DNA from: Sutterella seckii
GTDB taxonomy: Bacteria > Pseudomonadota > Gammaproteobacteria > Burkholderiales > Burkholderiaceae_F
Length of the DNA: 47,850 nucleotides
Reading direction: 5' to 3'
Assembly: GCF_009183815.1 (NCBI RefSeq)
Contig: NZ_WEHX01000010.1
Location: 1 to 47,850 of the forward strand
Numbering within the stretch: the stretch's first letter is position 1; every line of letters begins with the position of its first letter. This document shows, one piece after another, positions 24,333-32,564 of the stretch. Under the pieces are notes generated by a model. It was not told the DNA's origin and searched no databases. It saw only the letters and a program-made list of their open reading frames with translations. Made by a program: the position numbers and the translations under genes.

Positions 24333-24991
24333 TCTTTGTCTCCAGGCTGACGTCCGTACGTTTTGAATTTCTGCACGACCCGCGCCATCTCATCAGCCGG
24401 AATGAGGCGCGGTTCGCCCAGCGAACGAACAATACAGTACTGCCGGGCGAGATTCTCTACTTCGGCCAGAAGCTGAATGGCTTTCGCAAGCGTTTTCCCG
24501 AGCGCGAGCGATCCGTGGTGCTCGAGCAGACAGGCATTCTTCTTCTGAAGCGCCTCTGCCGCCCGCAGGGCGAGCGCATGCGTGCCGAAGGTCTCGTAGG
24601 GAACCACGTCGATCGAATCGCCACCCGCCGCCGCCACCATGTAGTGGAAGGCCGGAATCGGCATGTTCTGGCACGCCAGAGCCGTAGCGTAGGCCGAGTG
24701 ACAGTGCGCAACAGCACCTGCATCAGAACGGATGCGGTACACCTCGGCATGCATCTCCCACTCGGAGCTCGGAAGCCGATTGCCTCTGCATCCGCCGCTT
24801 TTCAGATCAATAAAAACGATGTCTTCAGGGATCAGCGCTTCATACGGGATCCCGGTAGGCGTAATCAGGAAGCCTTCCCGAAAGCGCGCGGAGATGTTTC
24901 CGGATTTGTTGACGTTGATGCCGCGGCGATTGAGTTCGCGCGCCGTTTCAATCACGGCGCGCCTCAGCGCAAATTCCTCAGAGTCCTGCAT
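24329..24991 (-). CDS. Class II aldolase, probable 5-methylthioribulose-1-phosphate aldolase
   Basis: A 220-residue aldolase of the FucA/AraD family. Zinc ligands are His96 and His98 (AHCHSA) and His158 or His159 (LLEHHGSLALG). Catalytic Glu77 is in SSEWEMH. The phosphate-binding SGNIS is at 30-34. FucA has Glu73, His92, His94 and His155. Next to mtnA, the likely substrate is 5-methylthioribulose-1-phosphate (or 5-deoxyribulose-1-phosphate), cleaved to DHAP and an aldehyde, as in the DHAP shunt. Its ATG lies inside the end of mtnA (14-base overlap). L-fuculose-1-phosphate cleavage is the alternative. Confidence 0.82.
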   Translation of the reverse strand: MQDSEEFALRRAVIETARELNRRGINVNKSGNISARFREGFLITPTGIPYEALIPEDIVFIDLKSGGCRGNRLPSSEWEMHAEVYRIRSDAGAVAHCHSAYATALACQNMPIPAFHYMVAAAGGDSIDVVPYETFGTHALALRAAEALQKKNACLLEHHGSLALGKTLAKAIQLLAEVENLARQYCIVRSLGEPRLIPADEMARVVQKFKTYGRQPGDKE

Positions 24992-26072
24992 TTGCAATCT
25001 GATCCTGGAAGGCCGCAGCAAGGTTGGTGGGCGAAAAAACGCCGCGCTCGGTGATGATGCCGGTGATGAAGCGGTTGTGCGTCACGTCGAAAGCCGGATT
25101 CGCCGCAGACTCATTGGGAGAGGCAAGCTGCACGGTGGCAACCTCGCCCGACCGGTCAATGCCTCGAAGCGAAAGGACTTCGGACGCTGAGCGGTTTTCA
25201 ATCGGGATTTCCCGCTTGCCGTCATTCAACTTCCAATCGATCGTCGACGAGGGCGCCGCCACATAGAAGGGAATTTCATTGTCCTTGGCAGCGAGCGCCT
25301 TGAGATAGGTGCCGATCTTATTGGCAACGTCTCCCCGCCGCGTAATGCGGTCGGCGCCGACAATCACCATGTCGACCGCACCCTTCTGCATGAGTTCGCC
25401 GCCGGCATTGTCGGCAATGATGGTATGGGGAACGCCCTGCTGCCCGAGCTCCCAGGCCGTGAGGAGCCCCTGATTGCGCGGCCGCGTCTCGTCTACCCAG
25501 ACGTGTACGGGCGTGCCCCTTTCAAAGGCGAAGTAAATCGGCGCAAGCGCCGTGCCGTAGTCGACGGTAGCGAGCCACCCGGCATTGCAGTGCGTGAGGA
25601 TGTTGACCGGACGGCGAAGCTTTCTGTAGAGCTCGGCAATCAGACCGTAGCCCGCATCGCCGATCGCTCGCGAAAGCATGACGTCTTCCTGCGTCATCGC
25701 TTCTGCGAGCTTCATGGCAGCCGCAAACCTCAGGGACGGCTCCCGGGGCAGAAGCGCCGCGAGCATCCGCTGCACAGCCCAGGAAAGATTCACCGCTGTC
25801 GGGCGGACATTCTGAATCTGCTCGGCCGCCTTGAGGAGCGCGGCATTTTCAGGATTTTCCTTGGTCGCAAGCACAACAGCCCAGGCGCCGGTAATGCCGA
25901 TCAGCGGCGCGCCGCGAACGCGCATCACATCAATCGCCTCCACGCAGTCGCGCCAGTCTGACAGCACGCGCTTTTCAAATCGATAGGGCAGAAGCGTCTG
26001 ATCGATGATCTCGACGGCCGTTCCGTCGTCGAGTGCGCGAATGGTGCGGGTGGGGATGCCATTGACCTTCAT
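24978..26072 (-). CDS. mtnA: S-methyl-5-thioribose-1-phosphate isomerase MtnA
   Basis: A 364-residue aldose-ketose isomerase of the eIF2B-like family. Signatures are RGAPLIG (53-59), THCNAGWLA with catalytic Cys162, DETRPRNQG, and VGADRI with catalytic Asp241, then NKIGTY. It turns 5-methylthioribose-1-phosphate into the ribulose form in methionine or deoxyadenosine salvage. None of mtnB, mtnC, mtnD, mtnK or mtnP is in the window; an aldolase follows instead, which points to the DHAP-shunt branch. GGAGG lies 7 bases before the ATG. First gene of a four-gene operon. Confidence 0.93.
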   Translation of the reverse strand: MKVNGIPTRTIRALDDGTAVEIIDQTLLPYRFEKRVLSDWRDCVEAIDVMRVRGAPLIGITGAWAVVLATKENPENAALLKAAEQIQNVRPTAVNLSWAVQRMLAALLPREPSLRFAAAMKLAEAMTQEDVMLSRAIGDAGYGLIAELYRKLRRPVNILTHCNAGWLATVDYGTALAPIYFAFERGTPVHVWVDETRPRNQGLLTAWELGQQGVPHTIIADNAGGELMQKGAVDMVIVGADRITRRGDVANKIGTYLKALAAKDNEIPFYVAAPSSTIDWKLNDGKREIPIENRSASEVLSLRGIDRSGEVATVQLASPNESAANPAFDVTHNRFITGIITERGVFSPTNLAAAFQDQIANAGL

Positions 26073-26249
26073 ACATTTACCTCCGGGGAATCTGCTCCGC
26101 TGCGGAAAGCGTCATTCCGCGTGCAGGACCGCTCTCTGAAAAGAGACCTGCAGAGAGTTGAGAGTTTGCGCGCTTTGAAGCAGAGAAGAGCCGGAAATAT
26201 TCGCAAAAACCGATCCTCCGGCCCCTATATTGCAGTTTAGCAAGCACTT

Positions 26250-26268
26250 GCCGGAAGGTCTCTCCGGC
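26250..26268. promoter_or_regulatory. Inverted repeat in the mtnA / acetyltransferase divergent region
   Basis: GCCGGA-AGGTCTC-TCCGGC, 6-bp arms, 40 bases before the acetyltransferase ATG. A TATATT at 26226-26231 could be a -10 box for that gene, without a matching -35. No SAM or other riboswitch pattern is seen on the mtnA side. Confidence 0.25.
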
Positions 26269-26307
26269 TACACTCTCGAGTGCACGCACTTTCCGCATGG
26301 CCGATTC

Positions 26308-29007
26308 ATGTTGAGCTCAAAGCTATCCGCCGCACTTTCCCCGCGCTCGGTCGCCGTCATCGGCGCGAGCAGCAACCCGGGCAGCCGCGGCTATTACGTC
26401 TGGCGCTCCGTTCTTCTTTCAACGGGACTCGAACGCCTGTGGGCGGTAAATCCCAAGTACCGCTTCATCGGCGAGCGTCCCTGCTTTGCGGATGCATCCA
26501 GAATTCCGGCGGACAAAATCGACCTTGCCATCCTCTGCGTAGGAAGAAAGCACCTTCCAGCCGCACTCAGGCAGCTCGCCGAGAAGCCGCCCGAAGCCGT
26601 GCTCTTTGCACCCCAGGAGGAAGGTCCGCTCTCCGACCGCTTTGAAATTGAAGAACTCCTCGAATCTGCCAGCGCGATGGGGGCAAGACTCATCGGCCCC
26701 AACTCCATCGGCATTCTGAATCCCGCCAAAGGCATCAATGCGAGCTTCTGGCCTCGCATGCCTCAGCCGGGCGGAATCGCGCTCATCACCCAGTCGGCCA
26801 TGGTTGCGACCGGGCTCATGGATCATGCAGAGGAATCGCGCCTCGGCTTTGCCGGCATCATCAACACCGGACTCGAAGCCGACATCAGCATGGCCGAATG
26901 CATTGAATGGTTCTCTGCGAATGCCGCTGCCCGCGTGATTGCGATTGAAGTTGAGGCGCTGCGGAACCCGAGGGCCTTTGCGTGCGCCGTGAGAAAGGCA
27001 TCTCAAACAAAGCCCGTCATCGTGCTTCGCGCCGGTCCGGGCTCAGGCTATGCGGCCGACAGACTCGCCGCCGGCCGCTTCGGCACGGATGCGGGCGACG
27101 ACAGAGCATTCGATGCGCTTCTTGCCGCCTCCGGCGCCCTGCGCGTGCGCTCCTATGAGGAATTCTGCGCCGCAGCCGCTGCCTTTTCCTCGGGCACGCT
27201 TCCTGCCGGCCGCTCTGCCGCCATCATCGCCAACGACAGCGGCGTAGCCGCGCTTGCGGCCGATGCCGCCGACTCCGCGGGGATCCTCATCCGGGGGCTT
27301 TCCAATCGAACCATTCAGGCGCTCCACAAGGCGCATCCGGAAGAGCACATTCCCGTCAACCCCGTGGTTCTCGGCGCCAGCGCTCCCGGAGAACGTTTTG
27401 CCGGGACCCTCAGCATGGTGCTTGACGACCCCGGAATCCACGGCGCCGCCGTGGTTGTCGGACCGAGCCCGGTTTCAACGCTCGATCCGACGCTTTCTGA
27501 AATCGCCCGCGCAGCCATGAAGACCTATAAGCCGGTCTTTGTTTCCTGGATCTCCAGCCGCAGCACGCCGGTCGTGCGCCGGCAGCTCGCGGCATTTCCC
27601 GATTCGCGCATCATCCCCGTACGGACGCCCGAGCTCGCAATGCGCGCCTTCGGTCTTCTTGCGGAACGCGAGGACCTCATCCGCGAGCGCCGCTCGCCGC
27701 CTCAGCACGGCAGGAGCTCGCTCAAAAAAGAGAAGCTTGACGGCATCCGCACGCTTTTTGAGCACGTTCTTCATTCAGGCCGGCATGTACTCGGCCCCAG
27801 GGAAGTGCGGGAACTCATCAGCGCGCTCGGACTTCTGCCGGTCCCGGCGAAGCTCACCACGTCGCTTGCGCAGGCAATTGATGCTGCAAAGGGAATCGGC
27901 TGGCCCGTCGCCATCAAGGCCGTAAGCGAAGGCCTCGGAAGCCGAAGCGCCTCAGGTCTCGTTTTTCTTTCCATCTCGGGACCGGACGAACTGGCTCAGG
28001 CCTGGGAAAAGCTCACCGCAAATCTTGAGGATTTTTCTCCTCTTGCCCGTCCCGAAGGCGTGCTGGTCGAAAAAATGGCGTCCCACTCCCTTGAGCGTGA
28101 GCTGAGGCTTTCAATCCGGCTCGATGCCGTGCTCGGCCCCGTCGTGGAGTTCGGCGGCGCCGGCCTCGCTTCTTCCCTCTACGGCGACCGCGCCGTAGGG
28201 CTCCCTCCCATTTCCCGCCTCGCAGCCGAACGAATCGCCAGAGCCCCGAAAGCGGCCCTGGCGCTCGGCGACTACCGAGGTCTTCCGGAAATCAACTGGG
28301 AGACCCTTTTCGGTGCGATCTGCCGGCTTTCGGATCTCGCCGCCGCAGTCCCGGCGCTCCGGGAACTCCGCCTTGAACCGGTGGTACCGGTGCCTGAAGG
28401 CCTTCTCGTGCTTGACGCTGAAGCAGCGCTTTATGATGCGCCGCTCGCCGCCGACCGCAGCTTCAGTCATCTTGCGCTCCAGCCTGCCCAATGGGAGCTT
28501 CTGCGCCCCATCGAGCTTCGTTCCGGGAGGACGCTCTATCTGCGCGCGCTCATTGAAGACGACTTCCCGCTTCTGAAAGACTTCATTCACGAGCTTTCGG
28601 AAACCTCCCGCTACTATCGCTTCCACACGAATGCCGCGCTTTCCGACGAGCGCATCGCAGAACTCAGCCGTCCGGACTGGTCGGCAGGCGGCGCCTGGGT
28701 GCTGGCCGAATCGCCGGACAAGTCCGCGCGCATCGCCGCCTGCGGGCGATGGTCGGCGCTTGCCGAAGATGAAGCGGAATTCGGCATCTGCGTGCGCGAC
28801 GACATGCATCGCCTCGGCATCGCCCGCAGACTTCTTCTCTGGCTCGAATCTGAAGCATTCCTCGAGGGTTTCCATAAAATGACGGGCTACGTTCTGCGCG
28901 GCAACGAACCGATGGAAAGCTTCATGCGGTCAAGCGGCTACGAAGCCGCTCCCGCTCCGGCGGTTTCCCCGACGGTTGCCTGGAGCAAAACGCTCCGCAA
29001 CTCCTGA
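26308..29007 (+). CDS. PatZ-type protein lysine acetyltransferase (acyl-CoA synthetase-like plus GNAT)
   Basis: An 899-residue fusion: CoA-binding domain (about 7-130, SVAVIGASSNPGS), succinyl-CoA-ligase-like domain (about 150-460), ATP-grasp-like domain (about 480-720) and C-terminal GNAT (about 735-890, with HRLGIARRLL as acetyl-CoA motif). This is the order of E. coli PatZ/YfiQ. The SHTG motif with the phospho-histidine of ADP-forming acetyl-CoA synthetases is replaced (AAGRFG, 254-259), so ligase activity is unlikely. Family members acetylate metabolic enzymes such as acetyl-CoA synthetase. ATG 26308 has no strong ribosome site. A crotonase follows 13 bases later. Confidence 0.88.
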   Translation: MLSSKLSAALSPRSVAVIGASSNPGSRGYYVWRSVLLSTGLERLWAVNPKYRFIGERPCFADASRIPADKIDLAILCVGRKHLPAALRQLAEKPPEAVLFAPQEEGPLSDRFEIEELLESASAMGARLIGPNSIGILNPAKGINASFWPRMPQPGGIALITQSAMVATGLMDHAEESRLGFAGIINTGLEADISMAECIEWFSANAAARVIAIEVEALRNPRAFACAVRKASQTKPVIVLRAGPGSGYAADRLAAGRFGTDAGDDRAFDALLAASGALRVRSYEEFCAAAAAFSSGTLPAGRSAAIIANDSGVAALAADAADSAGILIRGLSNRTIQALHKAHPEEHIPVNPVVLGASAPGERFAGTLSMVLDDPGIHGAAVVVGPSPVSTLDPTLSEIARAAMKTYKPVFVSWISSRSTPVVRRQLAAFPDSRIIPVRTPELAMRAFGLLAEREDLIRERRSPPQHGRSSLKKEKLDGIRTLFEHVLHSGRHVLGPREVRELISALGLLPVPAKLTTSLAQAIDAAKGIGWPVAIKAVSEGLGSRSASGLVFLSISGPDELAQAWEKLTANLEDFSPLARPEGVLVEKMASHSLERELRLSIRLDAVLGPVVEFGGAGLASSLYGDRAVGLPPISRLAAERIARAPKAALALGDYRGLPEINWETLFGAICRLSDLAAAVPALRELRLEPVVPVPEGLLVLDAEAALYDAPLAADRSFSHLALQPAQWELLRPIELRSGRTLYLRALIEDDFPLLKDFIHELSETSRYYRFHTNAALSDERIAELSRPDWSAGGAWVLAESPDKSARIAACGRWSALAEDEAEFGICVRDDMHRLGIARRLLLWLESEAFLEGFHKMTGYVLRGNEPMESFMRSSGYEAAPAPAVSPTVAWSKTLRNS

Positions 29008-29020
29008 AACAAGTGAAATC

Positions 29021-29782
29021 ATGAGCATTCAGACCACCCTTCAATACGGGATTCTTCATCTCACCATCGACCGCAAGGAGCGGCGCAATGCACTGACGTG
29101 CGACATGTTCCGCACCCTCGCAAAGGCACTCACGGATGCCGAAAGCGACCCGAAAGTCCGCGTCGTGCTGCTTAAGGGCGCAGGTTCCGTCTTTTCCGCC
29201 GGCGCGGACCTTGAGGAAATGCTTGCGGCACCGGAAGATGCGGAAGCTGCCGCCGGCGAATTTTTTGCTGCCATCCGGGCCTTCACGAAGCCCGTCATCG
29301 CTCAGGTGAACGGTCCCTGCGTGGGCGAAGCCTTCACGGCGCTCCTTTACTGCGATCTGGTTTATGCAGGTCCTCATGCACTTTTCTCTCTCCCCTCGGT
29401 AGCGCTCGCACGCACGCCGCGCTGGGGCGCCGGCGCCATCATCACGGCCGCCGCAGGGTTCCCCAAAGCCGCCGAAAAGCTCCTGCTTTCCGAGCCCATC
29501 AGCGCGGATGAAGCGGAAGCGATGCGCCTCATCACGCGCGTCGTTGAGGACGAGCACCTCGACAATGTCGTCGCCGCCAAGACGGCGCGCCTTGCCGTGC
29601 TGCCGCCCCTTGCCGTGGCCGGCACCAAAGCCGTTCTCAAGGCCGCCCGCAGCGAGGAAATTGAAAAAAGCATCCGTCTTGAGGAAGAAATCTATGCCCG
29701 CCAGAGCGCAACGCCTGAGGCGGCAGAAGCGCTCAAAGCCTTCCTTGAAGGGCGGCGCCCGGTCTTCCAGACGGAAGATTAA
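29021..29782 (+). CDS. Enoyl-CoA hydratase/isomerase (crotonase) family protein
   Basis: A 253-residue crotonase fold. Oxyanion-hole segments are FSAGADLEEM and NGPCVGEAFTALLYCDLVYA. The usual F..PE segment that supplies a catalytic Glu reads FSLPSVAL, so dehydration chemistry may be altered and isomerase or other activity is possible. ATG 29021 gives the family N-terminus; the upstream TTG frame overlaps the acetyltransferase gene. It is probably co-transcribed with that gene. A terminator follows at 29825. Confidence 0.85.
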   Translation: MSIQTTLQYGILHLTIDRKERRNALTCDMFRTLAKALTDAESDPKVRVVLLKGAGSVFSAGADLEEMLAAPEDAEAAAGEFFAAIRAFTKPVIAQVNGPCVGEAFTALLYCDLVYAGPHALFSLPSVALARTPRWGAGAIITAAAGFPKAAEKLLLSEPISADEAEAMRLITRVVEDEHLDNVVAAKTARLAVLPPLAVAGTKAVLKAARSEEIEKSIRLEEEIYARQSATPEAAEALKAFLEGRRPVFQTED

Positions 29783-29784
29783 TT

Positions 29785-29800
29785 TGCACCAAATTGGTGC
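29785..29800. promoter_or_regulatory. NtrC-type enhancer site 1
   Basis: TGCACC-AAATT-GGTGC is a perfect 5-bp-arm palindrome matching the NtrC consensus TGCACC-N5-GGTGCA except the last base. It lies right after the crotonase stop, about 128 bases before the expected sigma-54 start, at normal enhancer distance. Confidence 0.82.
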
Positions 29801-29804
29801 TTAG

Positions 29805-29820
29805 GCACCGTAATGATGCA
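29805..29820. promoter_or_regulatory. NtrC-type enhancer site 2 (weaker)
   Basis: GCACC-GTAAT-GATGC-A has one mismatch in the right arm. Its centre is 19 bases from that of site 1, about two helical turns, so both would face the same side of the DNA. Confidence 0.6.
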
Positions 29821-29824
29821 TAAC

Positions 29825-29859
29825 AAAATGCCCTGCAGACTCAATGCAGGGCATTTTTT
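29825..29859 (+). terminator. Terminator after the acetyltransferase-crotonase genes
   Basis: AAAATGCCCTGC (29825-29836) pairs with GCAGGGCATTTT (29846-29857), a 12-bp stem with a 9-base loop, ending in a six-T run. It lies between the NtrC-type sites and the sigma-54 promoter, insulating glt from upstream transcription. Confidence 0.92.
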
Positions 29860-29894
29860 CTTGTGCGGACCCCATTTCCTCTGCTCCCCGTGTT

Positions 29895-29910
29895 TGGCAC
29901 GGCTATTGCT
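29895..29910 (+). promoter_or_regulatory. Sigma-54 (-24/-12) promoter of the glt operon
   Basis: TGGCAC-GGCTA-TTGCT matches the sigma-54 consensus TGGCAC-N5-TTGCW exactly, with GG at 29896-29897 and GC at 29908-29909, ten bases apart. Transcription should start near 29921, giving a leader of about 73 bases before gltI. The NtrC-type sites upstream indicate nitrogen control. Confidence 0.9.
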
Positions 29911-29993
29911 TCAATAGTTATTACAGGTTCGCCCCGATACGTATACGGCACCTGCAGCATTCCAAGAGACCATTCAGAGATCAGGAGCCAGAT

Positions 29994-30896
29994 ATGTTCA
30001 AGATTTCCCGCCGCACAGCCATCGCCGCTGCCACATGCCTTCTTGCCGCCAGCACCGCCGTGAGCGCGGCAGAACTGACGGGCACGCTCAAGAAAGTTCA
30101 GGAAACCGGCTCCATTACGCTCGGCTACCGCGAAAGCTCGGTTCCCTTCTCCTACCTCAATGCCGACGGCAAGCCCACCGGCTACGCCTTCACGGTCTGC
30201 CAGCGCGTTGCGGACTCCGTCAAGAAGGAGCTTGGTCTTTCGAAGCTTGACATCAAGTATCAGGCAGTCACCTCCGCCAACCGCATTCCGCTCATCCAGA
30301 ACGGCACCGTCGACATCGAATGCGGCTCGACCACGAATTCGCTGAAGCGTCAGCAGGAAGCTGCCTTCTCGGTGAGCTATTTCGGCATTCAGGTCTCCGC
30401 AGCTGTCTGGAAGTCGAGCGGCATCAAGACGATCGACGACCTCAACGGCAAGACCATCGCGCTCACGTCCGGCACCACCTCCGTTGCGCTCACGAAGGCC
30501 TATGAACGCGATCACAAGCTCAAGTTCCGCTACCTCATGACGAAGGATTTCGCGGAATCGATGCAGCTCGTCGCCAACAAGCGTGCCGACGCCTTCATCA
30601 TCGACGACGTGCTGCTCGCCGGCCAGATCGCCAACCTGTCCAATCCGCAGGACTTCACGATTCTTGATGCTGCGCTCTCCGTTGAACCTTACGGCGCCAT
30701 GTTCCGCAAGGACGATCCTCAGTTCAAGGCTCTCGTCGACAAGACCGTCACCGACATGATCAAGTCAGGCGAGCTTGAAAAGCTCTACACGCAGTGGTTC
30801 GAGTCGCCGATCCCCCCGAAGAACACCAACCTCAACTTCAAGATGAACTCCTACACGAAGGAGCTCTTCAAGAACCCGAGCGACAAGGGCATCTGA
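29994..30896 (+). CDS. gltI: Glutamate/aspartate ABC transporter substrate-binding protein GltI-like
   Basis: A 300-residue periplasmic family 3 binding protein. The signal peptide is MFKISRRTAIAAATCLLAASTAVSA (cut in two here: helix LLAA, cleavage near AVSA-AE). The body shows ITLGYRESSVPFSYL and CGSTTNSLKRQ, typical of GltI/acidic amino-acid binders. It delivers glutamate and aspartate to GltJK. GGAG lies 7 bases before ATG 29994. Expression is from the sigma-54 promoter at 29895. The 196-base gap to gltJ holds a strong hairpin, consistent with more binding protein than permease. Confidence 0.92.
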   Translation: MFKISRRTAIAAATCLLAASTAVSAAELTGTLKKVQETGSITLGYRESSVPFSYLNADGKPTGYAFTVCQRVADSVKKELGLSKLDIKYQAVTSANRIPLIQNGTVDIECGSTTNSLKRQQEAAFSVSYFGIQVSAAVWKSSGIKTIDDLNGKTIALTSGTTSVALTKAYERDHKLKFRYLMTKDFAESMQLVANKRADAFIIDDVLLAGQIANLSNPQDFTILDAALSVEPYGAMFRKDDPQFKALVDKTVTDMIKSGELEKLYTQWFESPIPPKNTNLNFKMNSYTKELFKNPSDKGI

Positions 30897-30929
30897 TCCG
30901 GCCCTGCCGTCTCTGATTGATCTTTTTCA

Positions 30930-30971
30930 ATCCCGGATGCGGTCTGCTAGCACTTTGGCTGCATCCGGGAT
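30930..30971 (+). promoter_or_regulatory. Intercistronic hairpin between gltI and gltJ
   Basis: ATCCCGGATGC (30930-30940) pairs perfectly with GCATCCGGGAT (30961-30971), 11 bp with a 20-base loop and no T run. Likely protects the gltI message 3' end or attenuates readthrough. A second hairpin, CCCTCAG / CTGAGGG, is at 31013-31034. Confidence 0.65.
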
Positions 30972-31092
30972 CTTCTTCAAACGTCACAGACTCCCGCCCC
31001 GGACGGAGCTCCCCCTCAGGCACCTGACTGAGGGCTTCACGGGAAGACCCCCTTGAGAAGCACCGTCTGAGAGATAAAAAGAGGATTGCGTC

Positions 31093-31827
31093 ATGGCGCT
31101 CAATTTCAGTCTGGACTCGCTCCTTGAGCAGTCCCTCCTTACAGAGGACCCCTGGTGGGTCTACATCCTCAACGGCGCCTGGTGGACGATCGGCCTCACC
31201 ATCGCCGCTTTTGCGCTTGCGCTTCTGATCGGCATCATCGTCGGCACCCTGCGAACAGCGCCGAATAAATTCGTCCGCGGCCTCTGCGAAGCCTGGATTG
31301 AACTCTTTCGCAACATCCCTCTGATCGTCCAGATCTTCATCTGGTACTTCGTCGTCCCCGAACTCGTTCCCTGGTACAAGGACTGGCTCATTGAAGTCGA
31401 TCCTGCCGTCGGACAGTTCGTCACCGCCTTCATCTGCATGGGGCTCTTTACGTCCTCGCGTATTGCCGAGCAGGTCCGCGCCGGCATCTCATCGCTCCCG
31501 CGGGGGCTCCCCAACGCAGCAAAAGCGCTCGGCTTCACGACCGTTCAGGCCTATGTCCAGGTCGTGCTCCCGATGGCCATGCGCCTCATCGTGCCGCCTC
31601 TCACGAGCGAATCGATGAACCTCGTCAAGAACACCGCCGTCGCCATGACGATCGGTCTCCCGGAACTCACGATGCGCGCCAACGAAATGGGTGAAAACAC
31701 CTTCACCTTCTTCGCCGCCTATCTGTGGGCCACGATTCTCTACATCATCATCGCTCTCGTCGTGAATCAGCTCATGGCCTGGGTCGAGAAGAAGAGCGTC
31801 ATTCCCGGCTTCATCGCCGCCAAGTAA
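31093..31827 (+). CDS. gltJ: Amino-acid ABC transporter permease GltJ-like
   Basis: A 244-residue HisM/GltJ-type permease with about five membrane helices. It has the family segment ELFRNIPLIVQIFIWYFVVPEL and a cytoplasmic EAA-like loop (SLPRGLPNAAKALGF) that docks with the ATPase. It pairs with GltK to form the inner-membrane channel. AGAGGA precedes the ATG. gltK follows after 12 bases. Confidence 0.93.
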   Translation: MALNFSLDSLLEQSLLTEDPWWVYILNGAWWTIGLTIAAFALALLIGIIVGTLRTAPNKFVRGLCEAWIELFRNIPLIVQIFIWYFVVPELVPWYKDWLIEVDPAVGQFVTAFICMGLFTSSRIAEQVRAGISSLPRGLPNAAKALGFTTVQAYVQVVLPMAMRLIVPPLTSESMNLVKNTAVAMTIGLPELTMRANEMGENTFTFFAAYLWATILYIIIALVVNQLMAWVEKKSVIPGFIAAK

Positions 31828-31839
31828 GGAGCACCGATC

Positions 31840-32526
31840 ATGTCCGTTGATTTTTCCTCAATCTCCGGCTCGGTGGACTTCCTCCTTGCCGGCGCCGGCT
31901 ACACCATTCAGCTCACAGCCATCACCGCCGTCCTCGGCCTTGCGCTTGGAACGCTTCTGGCGCTCGCCCGCCTTTCCTCCATCGGCTGGCTTTCGCTCAT
32001 TGCGCGCCTCTACATCAATCTGATGCGCGCCGTGCCTCTCGTCCTCGTGCTCTTCTGGTTCTTCCTCCTGATGCCGGAAGTACTCCGCCTTATCTTCGGC
32101 CTCGACCATCCGGTGATGATCGGCGCCAACCTGACCGCAATCATCACGTTCGTGCTCTTTGAGGCGGCATACTTTGCGGAAATCATGCGTGCGGGCATCC
32201 AGTCGATCGGCCGCGGGCAGTACTTTGCCGCCACGGGTCTCGGTCTGTCCTATGCCCAGACGATGCGCTACGTCATTCTTCCGCAGGCTGTGCGCAACAT
32301 GCTCCCGGTGCTTCTCACGCAGACGATCATTCTTTTCCAGGACACCAGTCTCGTCTACGTCATCAGCGGCAGCGACTTCATGGGCGCAGTCGTTAAGATC
32401 GCCCAGCGCGACGGACAGCTCGTTTTGATGTACTCTTTTGCAGCTGCCTGCTACCTTGCAGTCTCGCTTTCGCTCTCAATGCTCATTCGCCGCCTGCAGG
32501 CGAAGATGGCTGTCGCTGCACGCTGA
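31840..32526 (+). CDS. gltK: Amino-acid ABC transporter permease GltK-like
   Basis: A 228-residue permease with the same fold as GltJ. It contains NLMRAVPLVLVLFWFFLLMPE and the ATPase-coupling loop QSIGRGQYFAATGLGLSYAQ. It forms the second half of the glutamate/aspartate channel. Start ATG 31840 follows an AAGGAG site. The ATPase gene follows after 38 bases. Confidence 0.93.
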   Translation: MSVDFSSISGSVDFLLAGAGYTIQLTAITAVLGLALGTLLALARLSSIGWLSLIARLYINLMRAVPLVLVLFWFFLLMPEVLRLIFGLDHPVMIGANLTAIITFVLFEAAYFAEIMRAGIQSIGRGQYFAATGLGLSYAQTMRYVILPQAVRNMLPVLLTQTIILFQDTSLVYVISGSDFMGAVVKIAQRDGQLVLMYSFAAACYLAVSLSLSMLIRRLQAKMAVAAR

Positions 32527-32564
32527 CACACTAGAAGAAGAGCTCACCCTTAAGGATCCCTCTC

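Noticed and set aside
26073-26307. SAM-type riboswitch upstream of mtnA
   Set aside because: No conserved core or multi-helix junction could be seen; only short GC-rich repeats.
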